64,000 nucleotides of DNA, from assembly GCF_000331735.1 (NCBI RefSeq), contig NC_020126.1, positions 8,497,501-8,561,500 on the forward strand, given 5' to 3'. Position 1 is the stretch's first letter; each line of letters starts with the position of its first letter. Positions 47,905-56,088 of the stretch are shown piece after piece. A model generated the notes under the pieces. It did not search any database, was not told the origin of the DNA, and saw only the letters and a list, made by a program, of their open reading frames with translations. A program made the position numbers and the translations under genes. The DNA comes from Myxococcus stipitatus DSM 14675. GTDB taxonomy: Bacteria; Myxococcota; Myxococcia; Myxococcales; Myxococcaceae.

Positions 47905-49116
47905 ATGAGCAACGGATATAGCAAGGACCTGGAGAAGTGGCTGCCCCGGCTCATCGCCGTGTGGCGCGCGTCGCGAGGCAAGGGCACGGGCCCCGAGACG
48001 CGGCTGACGCCCCAGGAAGTGAAGGAAGTGGCCGCCGGCGTGAGACAGCTGTCCCTGGGGCTCACGCGGGAGCGGCAGCTCGCGGGCGCGCGCTACATGG
48101 ACGACCCGAAGCTCCTGGGCGCCTACCTGCTCTTCTACTGGCCGGTGTCCTATGCGCAGGCCCGGCAGGTGCTGGGGGAGCTGCCCAACCGGCCTCGGCA
48201 GGTGCTGGACCTGGGCAGCGGTCCGGGCCCGGTGGCCTTCGCGGCGCTGGACGCGGGCGGCAAGGAGGTGACGGCCGCGGACCGCAGCAAGGCCGCCCTC
48301 AACCTGGCGCGCGCGCTGGCGACGGAGGCCGGCGAGGCGCTGGCCACGCGCGACTGGGACCCGACGAAGAAGGCCCCGCTCCCGGAGGGCCAGTACGACC
48401 TGGTGACGATGGGCCACGTCATCAACGAGCTCTACGGCACGGGCGACAGCGCCACGGCGCCCCGCGCGGCGCTGCTGGAGGCGGTGCTGGCGAAGGTGAA
48501 GCGCGGCGGCAGCCTGCTGGTGATGGAGCCCGCGCTGCGCGAGACGAGCCGGGGCCTCTTGCACGTGCGCGACGCGATGGTGGCCAAGGGCTACGCGGTG
48601 CGCGCGCCGTGCATGTTCCGAGGCCCTTGCCCGGCCCTGGTGAAGGAGACCGACTGGTGCCACGCGGAGCGGCCCTGGCCCATGCCGCAGGTGGTGGAGG
48701 AGCTGGCGCGGGCGGCGAGCCTGCACAAGGAGGCGCTCAAGATGAGCTACCTGCTGCTCGCGCCCAAGGGCGACGAGTGGCCGGAGCCGCCACCGGGCCG
48801 GCTGTTCCGCATCGTCTCCGAGCCGCTGGAGGGCAAGGGACGCCACCGCTACATCGGCTGTGGACCGGAGGGCCGCGTCGGCCTGGCGATGCAGGAGCGT
48901 CACCGCACGGAGAAGAACGAGCGCTTCCTCCAGCTCCACCGAGGCGACGTCATCGCGGTGACGGAGACGGAGCCCAAGGGTGATGGGCTCGCGCTGAGCG
49001 ACGTCTCCGAGGTCCGCATGGTGGCGCCCGCGGGCAAGGGCGTCCCGCCGCCGCCTCCGAAGGAGGACGCGCCCAAGGGCCCGGGAACCAGCCCGAACCC
49101 CGGCGCGCCCTCCTGA
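47905..49116 (+). CDS. Rsm22/METTL17-like ribosome-associated methyltransferase-fold protein
   Basis: 403 residues. SAM-binding VLDLGSGPGPVAFAAL, then VTAADRSKAALNLARAL, motif LPEGQYDLVTMGHVINELY. Cys residues in APCMFRGPCPALV, TDWCHAERPW and YIGCGPEGR match the four-Cys iron-sulphur site described for METTL17/Rsm22 proteins, which act in small-subunit ribosome assembly. The C-terminal tail is Pro-rich. Divergent from the ABC operon; ends at two stacked hairpins. Confidence 0.85.
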   Translation: MSNGYSKDLEKWLPRLIAVWRASRGKGTGPETRLTPQEVKEVAAGVRQLSLGLTRERQLAGARYMDDPKLLGAYLLFYWPVSYAQARQVLGELPNRPRQVLDLGSGPGPVAFAALDAGGKEVTAADRSKAALNLARALATEAGEALATRDWDPTKKAPLPEGQYDLVTMGHVINELYGTGDSATAPRAALLEAVLAKVKRGGSLLVMEPALRETSRGLLHVRDAMVAKGYAVRAPCMFRGPCPALVKETDWCHAERPWPMPQVVEELARAASLHKEALKMSYLLLAPKGDEWPEPPPGRLFRIVSEPLEGKGRHRYIGCGPEGRVGLAMQERHRTEKNERFLQLHRGDVIAVTETEPKGDGLALSDVSEVRMVAPAGKGVPPPPPKEDAPKGPGTSPNPGAPS

Positions 49117-49120
49117 GCCA

Positions 49121-49159
49121 CGAGGTGCTCGCGGGCGCCGACACGGCCCGCGCACCTCG
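49121..49159 (+). terminator. Terminator of the Rsm22-like gene
   Basis: CGAGGTG...CGCGGGC (49121-49136) pairs with GCCCGCG-CACCTCG (49146-49159): 14 base pairs with a 2-base bulge, 4 bases after the stop. Confidence 0.75.
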
Positions 49160-49175
49160 CGCGCTCCCCTTCGAG

Positions 49176-49204
49176 GCTTCGTCGCGAGTGCCCCGCGACG
49201 AAGC
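49176..49204 (-). terminator. Terminator of the small minus-strand gene
   Basis: Perfect 11-bp stem GCTTCGTCGCG (49176-49186) / CGCGACGAAGC (49194-49204), 11 bases beyond the stop of the small gene at 49216. Confidence 0.7.
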
Positions 49205-49215
49205 CCGTGGATGCT

Positions 49216-49407
49216 CTACGTGCGGGCTTGGGCGTACGCGCCCGTGAGCACGTCGCGCATGTGGCGGAAGGACTTCACGCTCTCCTGGGCCGCGCTCAGC
49301 GCGCCTTGAAGAAGAACCGTGGTCTGGATGCGGATGAGCTGCAGACGGCGGGGCGCGGCGTCCTCTTCGTGCTTCCGAGGGGGATTCATCAGGGACGCGA
49401 GGTTCAT
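49216..49407 (-). CDS. Small protein of unknown function (63 aa)
   Basis: ATG 49407 has CCGGAG 8 bases upstream. The product starts with a basic, Pro-containing segment (NPPRKHEEDAAPRRLQL) and continues as an amphipathic helix (GALSAAQESVKSFRHMRDVL). No family recognised. The perfect terminator just past its stop and its isolated position argue for a real gene. The 239 bases up to the iminopeptidase gene hold no other frame I can support. Confidence 0.5.
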   Translation of the reverse strand: MNLASLMNPPRKHEEDAAPRRLQLIRIQTTVLLQGALSAAQESVKSFRHMRDVLTGAYAQART

Positions 49408-49646
49408 GGAACGCTCCGGGGTTCGAGTCGCCGAGCAGCATCCACCACGCCCGCAACCTCCGCGTCGCGCTCAGGCAAACTCGCCGTCACATCGCGCCCA
49501 CCGGGCCGGTCGCTGTGCCGTGCCCGACAGTCCCCCGAGCAAGGCGACAGGCACGCGAACACCTCCTGACAGCGCGGAGGCCCCGAGGCGGCGAGGTGAG
49601 CACGGTCTGCTAGCGTGAAGAACTCTCTCGCAGTCCCGGAAGACGC

Positions 49647-50615
49647 ATGTCCGTCACATCGCGGCCGTCGCGGAGGATGTACCCTCCCCTGGAGCCCTAC
49701 CGCCTGGGCCGCCTGAAGGTCTCCCCGCTCCACGAGCTGTACTTCGAGGAGTGCGGCAATCCCAAGGGCAAGCCCGTGGTCTTCGTCCACGGCGGCCCCG
49801 GAGGAGGAACGGACGCCAAGCAGCGGCGGTTCTTCGACCCCTCCGCCTACCGCATCATCCTCATGGACCAGCGCGGCTGCGGCCGGAGCACGCCGAACGC
49901 GTGCCTGGAGGAGAACACCACCTGGGACCTGGTCGCGGACCTGGAGCGCCTGCGCCTCCACCTGGGCATCGAGCGCTGGATGCTCTTCGGCGGCTCCTGG
50001 GGCAGCACGCTGTCCCTGGCCTACGCGCAGACGCATCCCGAGCGCGTCACGGAGCTGGTGCTGCGCGGCGTCTTCCTCCTGCGCAAGCAGGAGCTGGACT
50101 GGTTCTACCAGCGCGGCGCCAGCGCGATGTTCCCCGACGCGTGGGAGTACTTCCTGGCGCCCATCCCCGCCGAGGAGCGGCATGACCTGCTCGGGGCCTA
50201 TCACCGGCGGCTGACGGGCTCGGACCCGGCGGAGCAACGGGAGGCCGCGCGCGCGTGGAGCGTCTGGGAGGCGCGCACCAGCTACCTCTTGCCCAACGCG
50301 GAGCTGGTGGCCCGCAACAGCTCGGACGACTTCGCGCTCGCCTTCGCGCGCATCGAATGTCACTACTTCTTCAACCGGGGCTTCCTGCGCTCGGACACGC
50401 AGCTGCTCGAGGACGTGCAGCGCATCCGCCACATCCCCGCCGTCATCGTCCAGGGACGCTACGACGTGGTGTGTCCACCCGAGAGCGCCTGGGCGCTGCA
50501 CCAAATCTGGCCGGAGGCGGAGCTCATCCTCATCCCGGACGCGGGGCACTCGGCCAACGAGCCGGGCACCACGTCCGCGCTGCTGGAGGCCACGGACCGC
50601 TTCCGTCCGCGCTGA
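49647..50615 (+). CDS. pip: Prolyl iminopeptidase (S33)
   Basis: 322 residues from ATG 49647 (GGAAG upstream). Family marks: LYFEECGNPKGKPVVFVHGG, PGGGTDAKQRRFFDP, DQRGCGRSTPNA, nucleophile GGSWGSTLSLAYAQ, acid in QGRYDVVCPP and His in IPDAGHSANEP. Releases N-terminal proline from peptides. It matches proteobacterial Pip in length (about 315). Cytosolic. Convergent with the EEP-domain gene, with 9 bases between stops. Confidence 0.93.
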   Translation: MSVTSRPSRRMYPPLEPYRLGRLKVSPLHELYFEECGNPKGKPVVFVHGGPGGGTDAKQRRFFDPSAYRIILMDQRGCGRSTPNACLEENTTWDLVADLERLRLHLGIERWMLFGGSWGSTLSLAYAQTHPERVTELVLRGVFLLRKQELDWFYQRGASAMFPDAWEYFLAPIPAEERHDLLGAYHRRLTGSDPAEQREAARAWSVWEARTSYLLPNAELVARNSSDDFALAFARIECHYFFNRGFLRSDTQLLEDVQRIRHIPAVIVQGRYDVVCPPESAWALHQIWPEAELILIPDAGHSANEPGTTSALLEATDRFRPR

Positions 50616-50624
50616 GCCGTGGGC

Positions 50625-52037
50625 TCAGTAGAACGACTTGACGTAGTTGGCCAGAATCGCTGGATGGTCCGAGTAGAAGTCGCCATCCAGCGTGCGCGAC
50701 AGGGACAGCGTGTCCGCGCCTTGCAGGTTCATGGGCTCCGTCTCCACCTGCGCTGAGTTCACGATGAGGCCGCCCATGTAGTTGTTCTTCGCGTTCGTGT
50801 TGGAGTGCGACAGCGTGTAGACGGGCTTGACGAACTTCTTCTTCTCCGAGCCCGTGCCGGACACCTCCAAGGTCTTGAACGAGAACGCGTTGGGGAAGAA
50901 GCCTCCGCCCAGCTCGAACGAGTCCATGTTCAGGTCGCCCAGGAGCGCGTCGACTTCGTTGTCACGCGCGAACTGGCCGACCTCCTCCAGGGCCGACTGC
51001 TTCTTGGTGTCCGAGGTGTAGCTCGTGTAGCCCGAGTCCAGGTGCACGCCGGCGACCTCGATGTACACGCGGTACTCGGGGACGATCTTCTGGATGCTCA
51101 GCCACTTCTCCCCGTGCTTGCAGCCATCCCGGTGGAGGACCCGCGCGTTGTAGAGCACATGGGTGATGCTCTTCTCGTCCACCAGCACGTAGGCGGAGAT
51201 TTCGTTCTTCGGGTCCACGTGGGCGTCCGGGAGCATCTCCTTGAGGCTGCCGATGCGGCGGTAGGTCAGCTCCGCGCAGGGGCGCAGCTCCTGGGGGAAC
51301 GGGGCGTCCGAGAGCTCCTCCGACAGGAAGATGACCTCCGGACACAGGCGGGTGAGCCGCAGGTGCATGTCGATGACCCCCGAGGCATGCACCTCCTTCC
51401 ACTCCCGCACGTTGGTGCAGGCCGCGATGTGCTTCATCACAATCCGGTTGTAGCTGGCTTGGATGTCGTGGGGCTCCATGGACGTGGAGCTCGCCTCGAA
51501 CGTCTTCTGGCCTGGATACAGCTTGGTGTTGAGGCGCGCGAGCGGCTTCACCGACTGCGGCTGTGAGAACGGCGCGAACATGTTCCCGCGCGAGGGGATG
51601 AAGTCCGCGGACATCGTCCCGTTGTCCGCGTTCGTCCTGTAGAAGTTGTTCCCCGCGTCGAAGGGGATGAAGAGCACCATGCACTGCAAGGTCATGACGT
51701 TCGGCGTGAAGAACGGCTGCGAGTCGTCGAGCGACACGTCCACGGGAGGCGGGAGGGTGGGCTCGTTGGAGGACTCGAAGAGGAGGTCCGAGGGGCCTCG
51801 CGTCATGGCGGAGTGAGAGCGCCTGAAGACGGGCCTCGCGTGGGACTTCTTGCCGATGCCGCCGTGGGCCCGGTCCACGCGCCGCTTGTGCTGGTCTCTC
51901 TGCGCGTCCTTGTAGGTGAACTTCTTCGGGTCGCGGTGAGGCTTGGACACCCAGGTCTGGCACTTCCTGCAGATGCGCTTGCTCTCGAACATGAAGACAA
52001 ACGCACGGTGGCCACAACGCATGCATGTGATGATCAT
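50625..52037 (-). CDS. Zinc-ribbon protein with C-terminal DNase I-like (EEP superfamily) domain
   Basis: 470 residues from ATG 52037, chosen for AAGGAG 6 bases upstream. N-terminal zinc ribbon Cys5-x2-Cys8 ... Cys23-x2-Cys26 (ITCMRCGHRAF, ICRKCQTWV), then a basic stretch. From about 110 the protein is mixed alpha/beta and ends in an endonuclease/exonuclease/phosphatase-like core: RVYIEVAGVHLDSGYTS, DALLGDLNMDSFELGG (GDxNxD metal motif near 370), LSHSNTNAKNN and FYSDHPAILANYV (SDH near 455). Could be a nuclease, phosphodiesterase or toxin. I do not recognise the middle region. Confidence 0.65.
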   Translation of the reverse strand: MIITCMRCGHRAFVFMFESKRICRKCQTWVSKPHRDPKKFTYKDAQRDQHKRRVDRAHGGIGKKSHARPVFRRSHSAMTRGPSDLLFESSNEPTLPPPVDVSLDDSQPFFTPNVMTLQCMVLFIPFDAGNNFYRTNADNGTMSADFIPSRGNMFAPFSQPQSVKPLARLNTKLYPGQKTFEASSTSMEPHDIQASYNRIVMKHIAACTNVREWKEVHASGVIDMHLRLTRLCPEVIFLSEELSDAPFPQELRPCAELTYRRIGSLKEMLPDAHVDPKNEISAYVLVDEKSITHVLYNARVLHRDGCKHGEKWLSIQKIVPEYRVYIEVAGVHLDSGYTSYTSDTKKQSALEEVGQFARDNEVDALLGDLNMDSFELGGGFFPNAFSFKTLEVSGTGSEKKKFVKPVYTLSHSNTNAKNNYMGGLIVNSAQVETEPMNLQGADTLSLSRTLDGDFYSDHPAILANYVKSFY

Positions 52038-52305
52038 CCCAGCTCCTTCGATGCCGCCGCCCAGTGCAGCCACCGTGCCCGCGCCGAGGACGTGCCCCTC
52101 GACCGCGCCCTGAGCGTGGATGCAGAGGCGGGCACAGGCCGCCCCGGGGAGGTTCGCGCAGGATTTGCGCGACGCATGCCGACCCCGGCGTTCGGGAGGG
52201 ACGCCCGCGCGTTCGACAAGCACGCGCGCAACTCCGGGTGCGGGCCGGCGACAATTCGCGGGTGTGGGCTAGGGTGGCGCGGAACACAGCCTGGAGAAGT
52301 CACAC

Positions 52306-52749
52306 ATGACCGCAGAGAAGACCGCGCGAAGCTGGGTCGAAGAGAGTGCCTTGAGGGCCGCGGGTGCCGCCGCGATTCCCATCCCCGTTCCAGGGGCTCA
52401 CACCGCGCTCACGTCCGCCATCGAGGCGTACATGATCTACCACGTGGCAGGCATCTACGGAGAGACGCTCACGCTGGGCGAAGCGCTGGGGCTGATTCCC
52501 ACTCTGGGCGCGGGCATCGTCGCGCGCAAGGCGGCCACCGCCGTCGTGGGTGAGACCGTCGGCTGGATTCCTTTCGCGGGTTGGTTGCTCAAGGGCGCCG
52601 CCAGCGGAGGCACCGCGTTCGCCATGGGCGTCGCCGCGGTGGCGTATTTCGAGAAGAAGTATCCAGGCCGGGAGGCCGTGGCCTTCGACACCGTGTCCAT
52701 CAAGGACTGGGTCAAGACCGCGCTGTCCCACCTGGGTTTCAAGAAGTAG
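52306..52749 (+). CDS. DUF697-like small membrane protein
   Basis: 147 residues; ATG 52306 with TGGAGAAG upstream. Two long Gly/Ala-rich hydrophobic segments (about 18-40 and 65-110) and the pattern IPIPVPGAHTALTSAIEAYM, HVAGIYGETLTLGEALGLIP, GWIPFAGWLLKGAASGGT match the DUF697 domain seen in YcjF-type proteins and next to some GTPases. Short C-terminal basic tail. Divergent from the EEP-domain gene across 268 bases that hold no other gene. Function unknown. Confidence 0.65.
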   Translation: MTAEKTARSWVEESALRAAGAAAIPIPVPGAHTALTSAIEAYMIYHVAGIYGETLTLGEALGLIPTLGAGIVARKAATAVVGETVGWIPFAGWLLKGAASGGTAFAMGVAAVAYFEKKYPGREAVAFDTVSIKDWVKTALSHLGFKK

Positions 52750-52820
52750 CAGCGTCGTCTCTCATCCGGCGACCTGCTCAGCCGCATCGCATCACCTCTC
52801 ATTCCCCCCCGGAGGTATGG

Positions 52821-54173
52821 ATGTCTCATGAGTTCCGTCGCCGATTCTCTCGTCGCTCGTTCCTTCAAGCCGGTGGCATCGCCGCTGGCGCCGCCGCCTT
52901 CGGAATGTCAGACGCGCTGGCGAGCACCTCGCTCGCTGGCGAAGTCATCAGCAATCCCTTCGCGGGATATTCCATCTCGGATGGGTGGTGGGACCACGTC
53001 AGCCGAGGCTCGCTGGGTGGCATCGACTACGTGATGGGAGTGGGCACGCCGCTCCCGGCCTGTGCGTCGGGACAACTCCTCATCGACTGGAACAACGGCA
53101 CGGGCGGCTATACGGCGACCGTCGTGATGGCCAATGGCATGCGGAGCCAGTACCTCCACCTGTCTGGCTTCAACGGAGGCGAGCGCTATGTCCGGCAGGG
53201 AGAGATTGTGGGCTACTCCGGCGGAGCCGCGGGTGCGCCCGGCTCCGGCTCCTCCACGGGGCCGCATCTCCACTGGCACATGGTGACCGCCGGTGGCACC
53301 CGGGTGAACCCGCACGACTACGTCGGCTCCGGCAGCGGTGGCACGGGTGGCGGTCTGCCGCTGGAAGACAGGCGCCTGGGGCACCTGGGCACGGCGGGGG
53401 GCTGGGCTCACATGCTCAGCAACCTGGTCCTGCCGGGCAACACGACGTACGGCGCCTTCTCGCCGGGTCCCGGGCAGTCGCCGCGCGCGATGGCGAACAT
53501 CGATGGCGTGATGATGCTCGTCTACGCGGGCGCCAACGGCTGGACCACGATGAGCAGCGGCCTGGAGATGGCGCCGGGAGCGCCCCTCAACGTGCTGCGG
53601 ACTCCGGCCAATGCCTCGCCCCAAATCTTCACCCTGGAGGGTGGACGGCTCTGGCACACCTTCGACGGCAACGGCTGGAAGAAGTTCCCCTCCTCCGTGA
53701 CGGTGTCGGGCAACTGCACCTTCTCGATGACGGCCAGCGGGACGGACCTGCATGGCCTCTTCAACGACAACGGCCGGCTGTTCCATGTCTGGGCGGACAA
53801 CTCCGGCTGGCACAAGGGTGACACCGGCGTGGGCCTGCAACCCGGCGCCGACCTCATCGCCGTCATCCAGCCCGACGGCAGCCTGCAGGGGCTGTCGCTG
53901 GAGTTCAGCCGGGTGCACCACATCTTCGGGGCGAACGGGCGGTGGAACCGGATTCCGACCACCGCGTCCCTCCCGACGGGGATTCCCATCGCCGGCCGCG
54001 CGGCCTACGGGTGGCCCCAGCTGGTCGCCAACAACAACGGCGTCATCACCCACGTCTGGGCCACTTCGTCCGGCTGGATGTGTGTGCCGACCGGGAAGAC
54101 GACGAACGCGGGACGAAGGCTCAGCCTCGTCCCGGATGATGCCTCGGCGCCGCTGGTCGGCCTGACGCTCTGA
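52821..54173 (+). CDS. Tat-exported M23-type peptidase with C-terminal propeller-like repeats
   Basis: 450 residues; ATG 52821 with GGAGG (52811-52815) upstream. Tat signal SRRSFLQAGG then hydrophobic GIAAGAAAFG. The peptidase domain (about 45-170) has GGIDYVMGVGTPLPA (Asp ligand) and GPHLHWHM (His-x-His). The usual first His directly before the Asp motif is absent; the nearest His is in WWDHVSRG. After a Gly-rich linker come about six repeats such as RLFHVWADNSGWHK and RVHHIFGANGRWNR, likely a beta-propeller/lectin-like domain binding cell wall or glycan. Probable peptidoglycan hydrolase for predation or remodelling. Confidence 0.82.
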   Translation: MSHEFRRRFSRRSFLQAGGIAAGAAAFGMSDALASTSLAGEVISNPFAGYSISDGWWDHVSRGSLGGIDYVMGVGTPLPACASGQLLIDWNNGTGGYTATVVMANGMRSQYLHLSGFNGGERYVRQGEIVGYSGGAAGAPGSGSSTGPHLHWHMVTAGGTRVNPHDYVGSGSGGTGGGLPLEDRRLGHLGTAGGWAHMLSNLVLPGNTTYGAFSPGPGQSPRAMANIDGVMMLVYAGANGWTTMSSGLEMAPGAPLNVLRTPANASPQIFTLEGGRLWHTFDGNGWKKFPSSVTVSGNCTFSMTASGTDLHGLFNDNGRLFHVWADNSGWHKGDTGVGLQPGADLIAVIQPDGSLQGLSLEFSRVHHIFGANGRWNRIPTTASLPTGIPIAGRAAYGWPQLVANNNGVITHVWATSSGWMCVPTGKTTNAGRRLSLVPDDASAPLVGLTL

Positions 54174-54208
54174 GGCGCGCACCCCACGTCGCGGGGCGAA
54201 GACCTGGG

Positions 54209-54234
54209 GCTGACCGCGTCACCTCGCGGTCAGC
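54209..54234. terminator. Hairpin at the convergent gene ends
   Basis: Perfect 10-bp stem GCTGACCGCG (54209-54218) / CGCGGTCAGC (54225-54234), loop TCACCT. It overlaps the last five codons of the M20 gene and lies 36 bases after the M23 stop, so it best serves the M23 transcript. Confidence 0.5.
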
Positions 54235-55610
54235 ACCCGCGCCAGCTCGTCATAGAGGTGGATGGCGCTGAGGATGGACTTCTCCCAGTCGCCCACGTGC
54301 AGGCTCTCGTTCTCCGAATGGGCATACGTGTACGGGTCCTCCACGCCGATGAGCAGCGCCGGCACCCCGCCCAGCTCCCGCGCGAACGGCTCCACGAAGG
54401 GAATGGACGCGCCGCAGCCGATGGCCACCGCCTTCGTCCCGTAGCCCTTCTCCAGCGCGCGGAAGGCCGCCTGGAACGCCGGATGCGACGGGTCCGTGTA
54501 CCACCACCCCGACGCGCCCTCCGTCTCGAAGCTCACCTCCAGGCCCCACGGGCACACCTTGCGCAGGTGCGCCGTCAGCCGCTGCTCCACGTCCGCCGGG
54601 TCCAGGTCCGGGACGATGCGGATGCCCACGCGCGCCCAGGCCGCGTCGCAGATGATGTTGCGCGCGTCCTTGCGCGTGCTGGCCTGGATGGCGTTGATGG
54701 CGATGCTCGGCTGACGCCAGTTCATCTCCCACGGGTGCCGCCCGCCCAGCATCTGCACGCCCGGCAGCAGCCCCACCTGCTCGCGGAAGGTCGCCTCGTC
54801 ACCCGGGAGCGACTGGATGCTGTCGCGCTCCGCCTGGGTGAGCGGCTTCACCTTCTCCTGGAGCCCCTCGAGCGCGATGGAGCCATCCGCGTTCGTCAGC
54901 GTCGCGAGCATCCGGCACAGCGCCATCACCGGGTCCGGCACCGGCCCGCCCCACATCCCCGAGTGCACCGCCTGCTTCAGCGCGCGCACCTCCACGTCCA
55001 CCGTGACGAGCCCCCGCAGCGCGGTGGTGATGGACGGCAGCCCCGTGTCGAAGTTCGACGTGTCCGTCAGGACGATGGCGTCCGCCTTCAAGAGCGCCGC
55101 ATGCTTCTGTAGGAACGCGGACAGATGGTTGCTGCCAATCTCCTCCTCGCCCTCGATGAGCACCTTCACGTTGAGCGGCAGCTTGCCCGTGCCCTTCAGC
55201 CACGCGTCCACCGCCGACGCGTGCACCACGATGCCCGCCTTGTCGTCCGCGGTGCCTCGCCCGTACAGCCGGCCGTCGCGCAGCTGCGGCTCGAACGGAG
55301 GGCTCTTCCACAGCGACTCGTCCCCCGCCGGCTGCACATCGTGATGGGCATACAACAGCAACGTAGGTGCGCCTGGGGACCTCAGCACCTCGCCGTAGAC
55401 ATAGGGGTGGGCGTCCCCAATTTCGAGTAGCTGAACGTTTTCAAACCCACGGTCTTTCAAGAGTCGAGAAGTCGCCTCCGCGCTCTCCCGGACCCGGGCC
55501 GCGTCAAACCCCGGAAACGAGACGCTGGGTATGCGCACGAGGGCCTTGAGGTCCTCGAGATAGGCGGACTTCTGGGACTCGAAGTGAGAGAGAGCCTGAG
55601 CGATGGGCAT
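54219..55610 (-). CDS. M20 family dipeptidase/aminoacylase-type metallopeptidase
   Basis: 463 residues from ATG 55610 (GGGG five bases upstream; GTG 55616 is an alternative). Metal and catalytic motifs: LLYAHHDVQPAG (His, Asp), GRGTADDKAG (Asp), IEGEEEIGSNH (Glu pair), LTDTSNFD, and a final ligand region GCGASIPFVEPF. The pattern follows CNDP/PepV-like dipeptidases. Contains a dimerisation (lid) domain at about 200-350. Cytosolic peptide degradation. Divergent from the receiver-domain gene. Confidence 0.92.
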   Translation of the reverse strand: MPIAQALSHFESQKSAYLEDLKALVRIPSVSFPGFDAARVRESAEATSRLLKDRGFENVQLLEIGDAHPYVYGEVLRSPGAPTLLLYAHHDVQPAGDESLWKSPPFEPQLRDGRLYGRGTADDKAGIVVHASAVDAWLKGTGKLPLNVKVLIEGEEEIGSNHLSAFLQKHAALLKADAIVLTDTSNFDTGLPSITTALRGLVTVDVEVRALKQAVHSGMWGGPVPDPVMALCRMLATLTNADGSIALEGLQEKVKPLTQAERDSIQSLPGDEATFREQVGLLPGVQMLGGRHPWEMNWRQPSIAINAIQASTRKDARNIICDAAWARVGIRIVPDLDPADVEQRLTAHLRKVCPWGLEVSFETEGASGWWYTDPSHPAFQAAFRALEKGYGTKAVAIGCGASIPFVEPFARELGGVPALLIGVEDPYTYAHSENESLHVGDWEKSILSAIHLYDELARVLTAR

Positions 55611-55692
55611 GCTCACCCCTTAACCCAAAAAGGCGAGCAGGCGTTCGAGGACCTCGCGCGGATGTTGCGCGGTCCAAGTATCATGCGGCGCC

Positions 55693-56067
55693 ATGTCCGA
55701 CACTCCGACATTGCTGCTCGTCGACGACGACAGCTTCGTGCGCCGCATCCTCAAGGACGTCATCTCCGACACGGGCATCGAGCTGCGCCTGCTCGAGGCC
55801 GCGGATGGCGAAGAGGGGCTCGCGGTGGCCGCGCGGGAGAAGCCCGCGGTGATGTTCCTGGACCTGTTCATGCCCAAGAAGAGCGGGCTGGAGGTGCTGG
55901 GGGCCATCAAGCAGGTGTCGCCAGGAACACGCGTGCTCGTCATCAGCAGCATGGATGCCGAGCCCGTGGTGGAGCAGGCCATGGCAGCGGGGGCGGTGGG
56001 CTTCGTTGGCAAGCCCTTCCATCCGCTGGAGATCGCCTCGGCCGTGCGCCAGGCGCTGGCTCACTGA
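55693..56067 (+). CDS. Single-domain response regulator (receiver)
   Basis: 124 residues, only a REC domain: acidic triad in LLLVDDDSFVR, phosphoacceptor Asp in VMFLDLFMPKKSG, Ser in VLVISSMDAEP and Lys in VGKPFHP. No output domain, so it acts through a partner, CheY-like. It lies 21 bases upstream of the PilZ gene and about 1.5 kb from a histidine kinase gene on the same strand, which suggests a common pathway. Confidence 0.93.
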   Translation: MSDTPTLLLVDDDSFVRRILKDVISDTGIELRLLEAADGEEGLAVAAREKPAVMFLDLFMPKKSGLEVLGAIKQVSPGTRVLVISSMDAEPVVEQAMAAGAVGFVGKPFHPLEIASAVRQALAH

Positions 56068-56088
56068 CTTCGCCCTCGAGGTGTCTGC

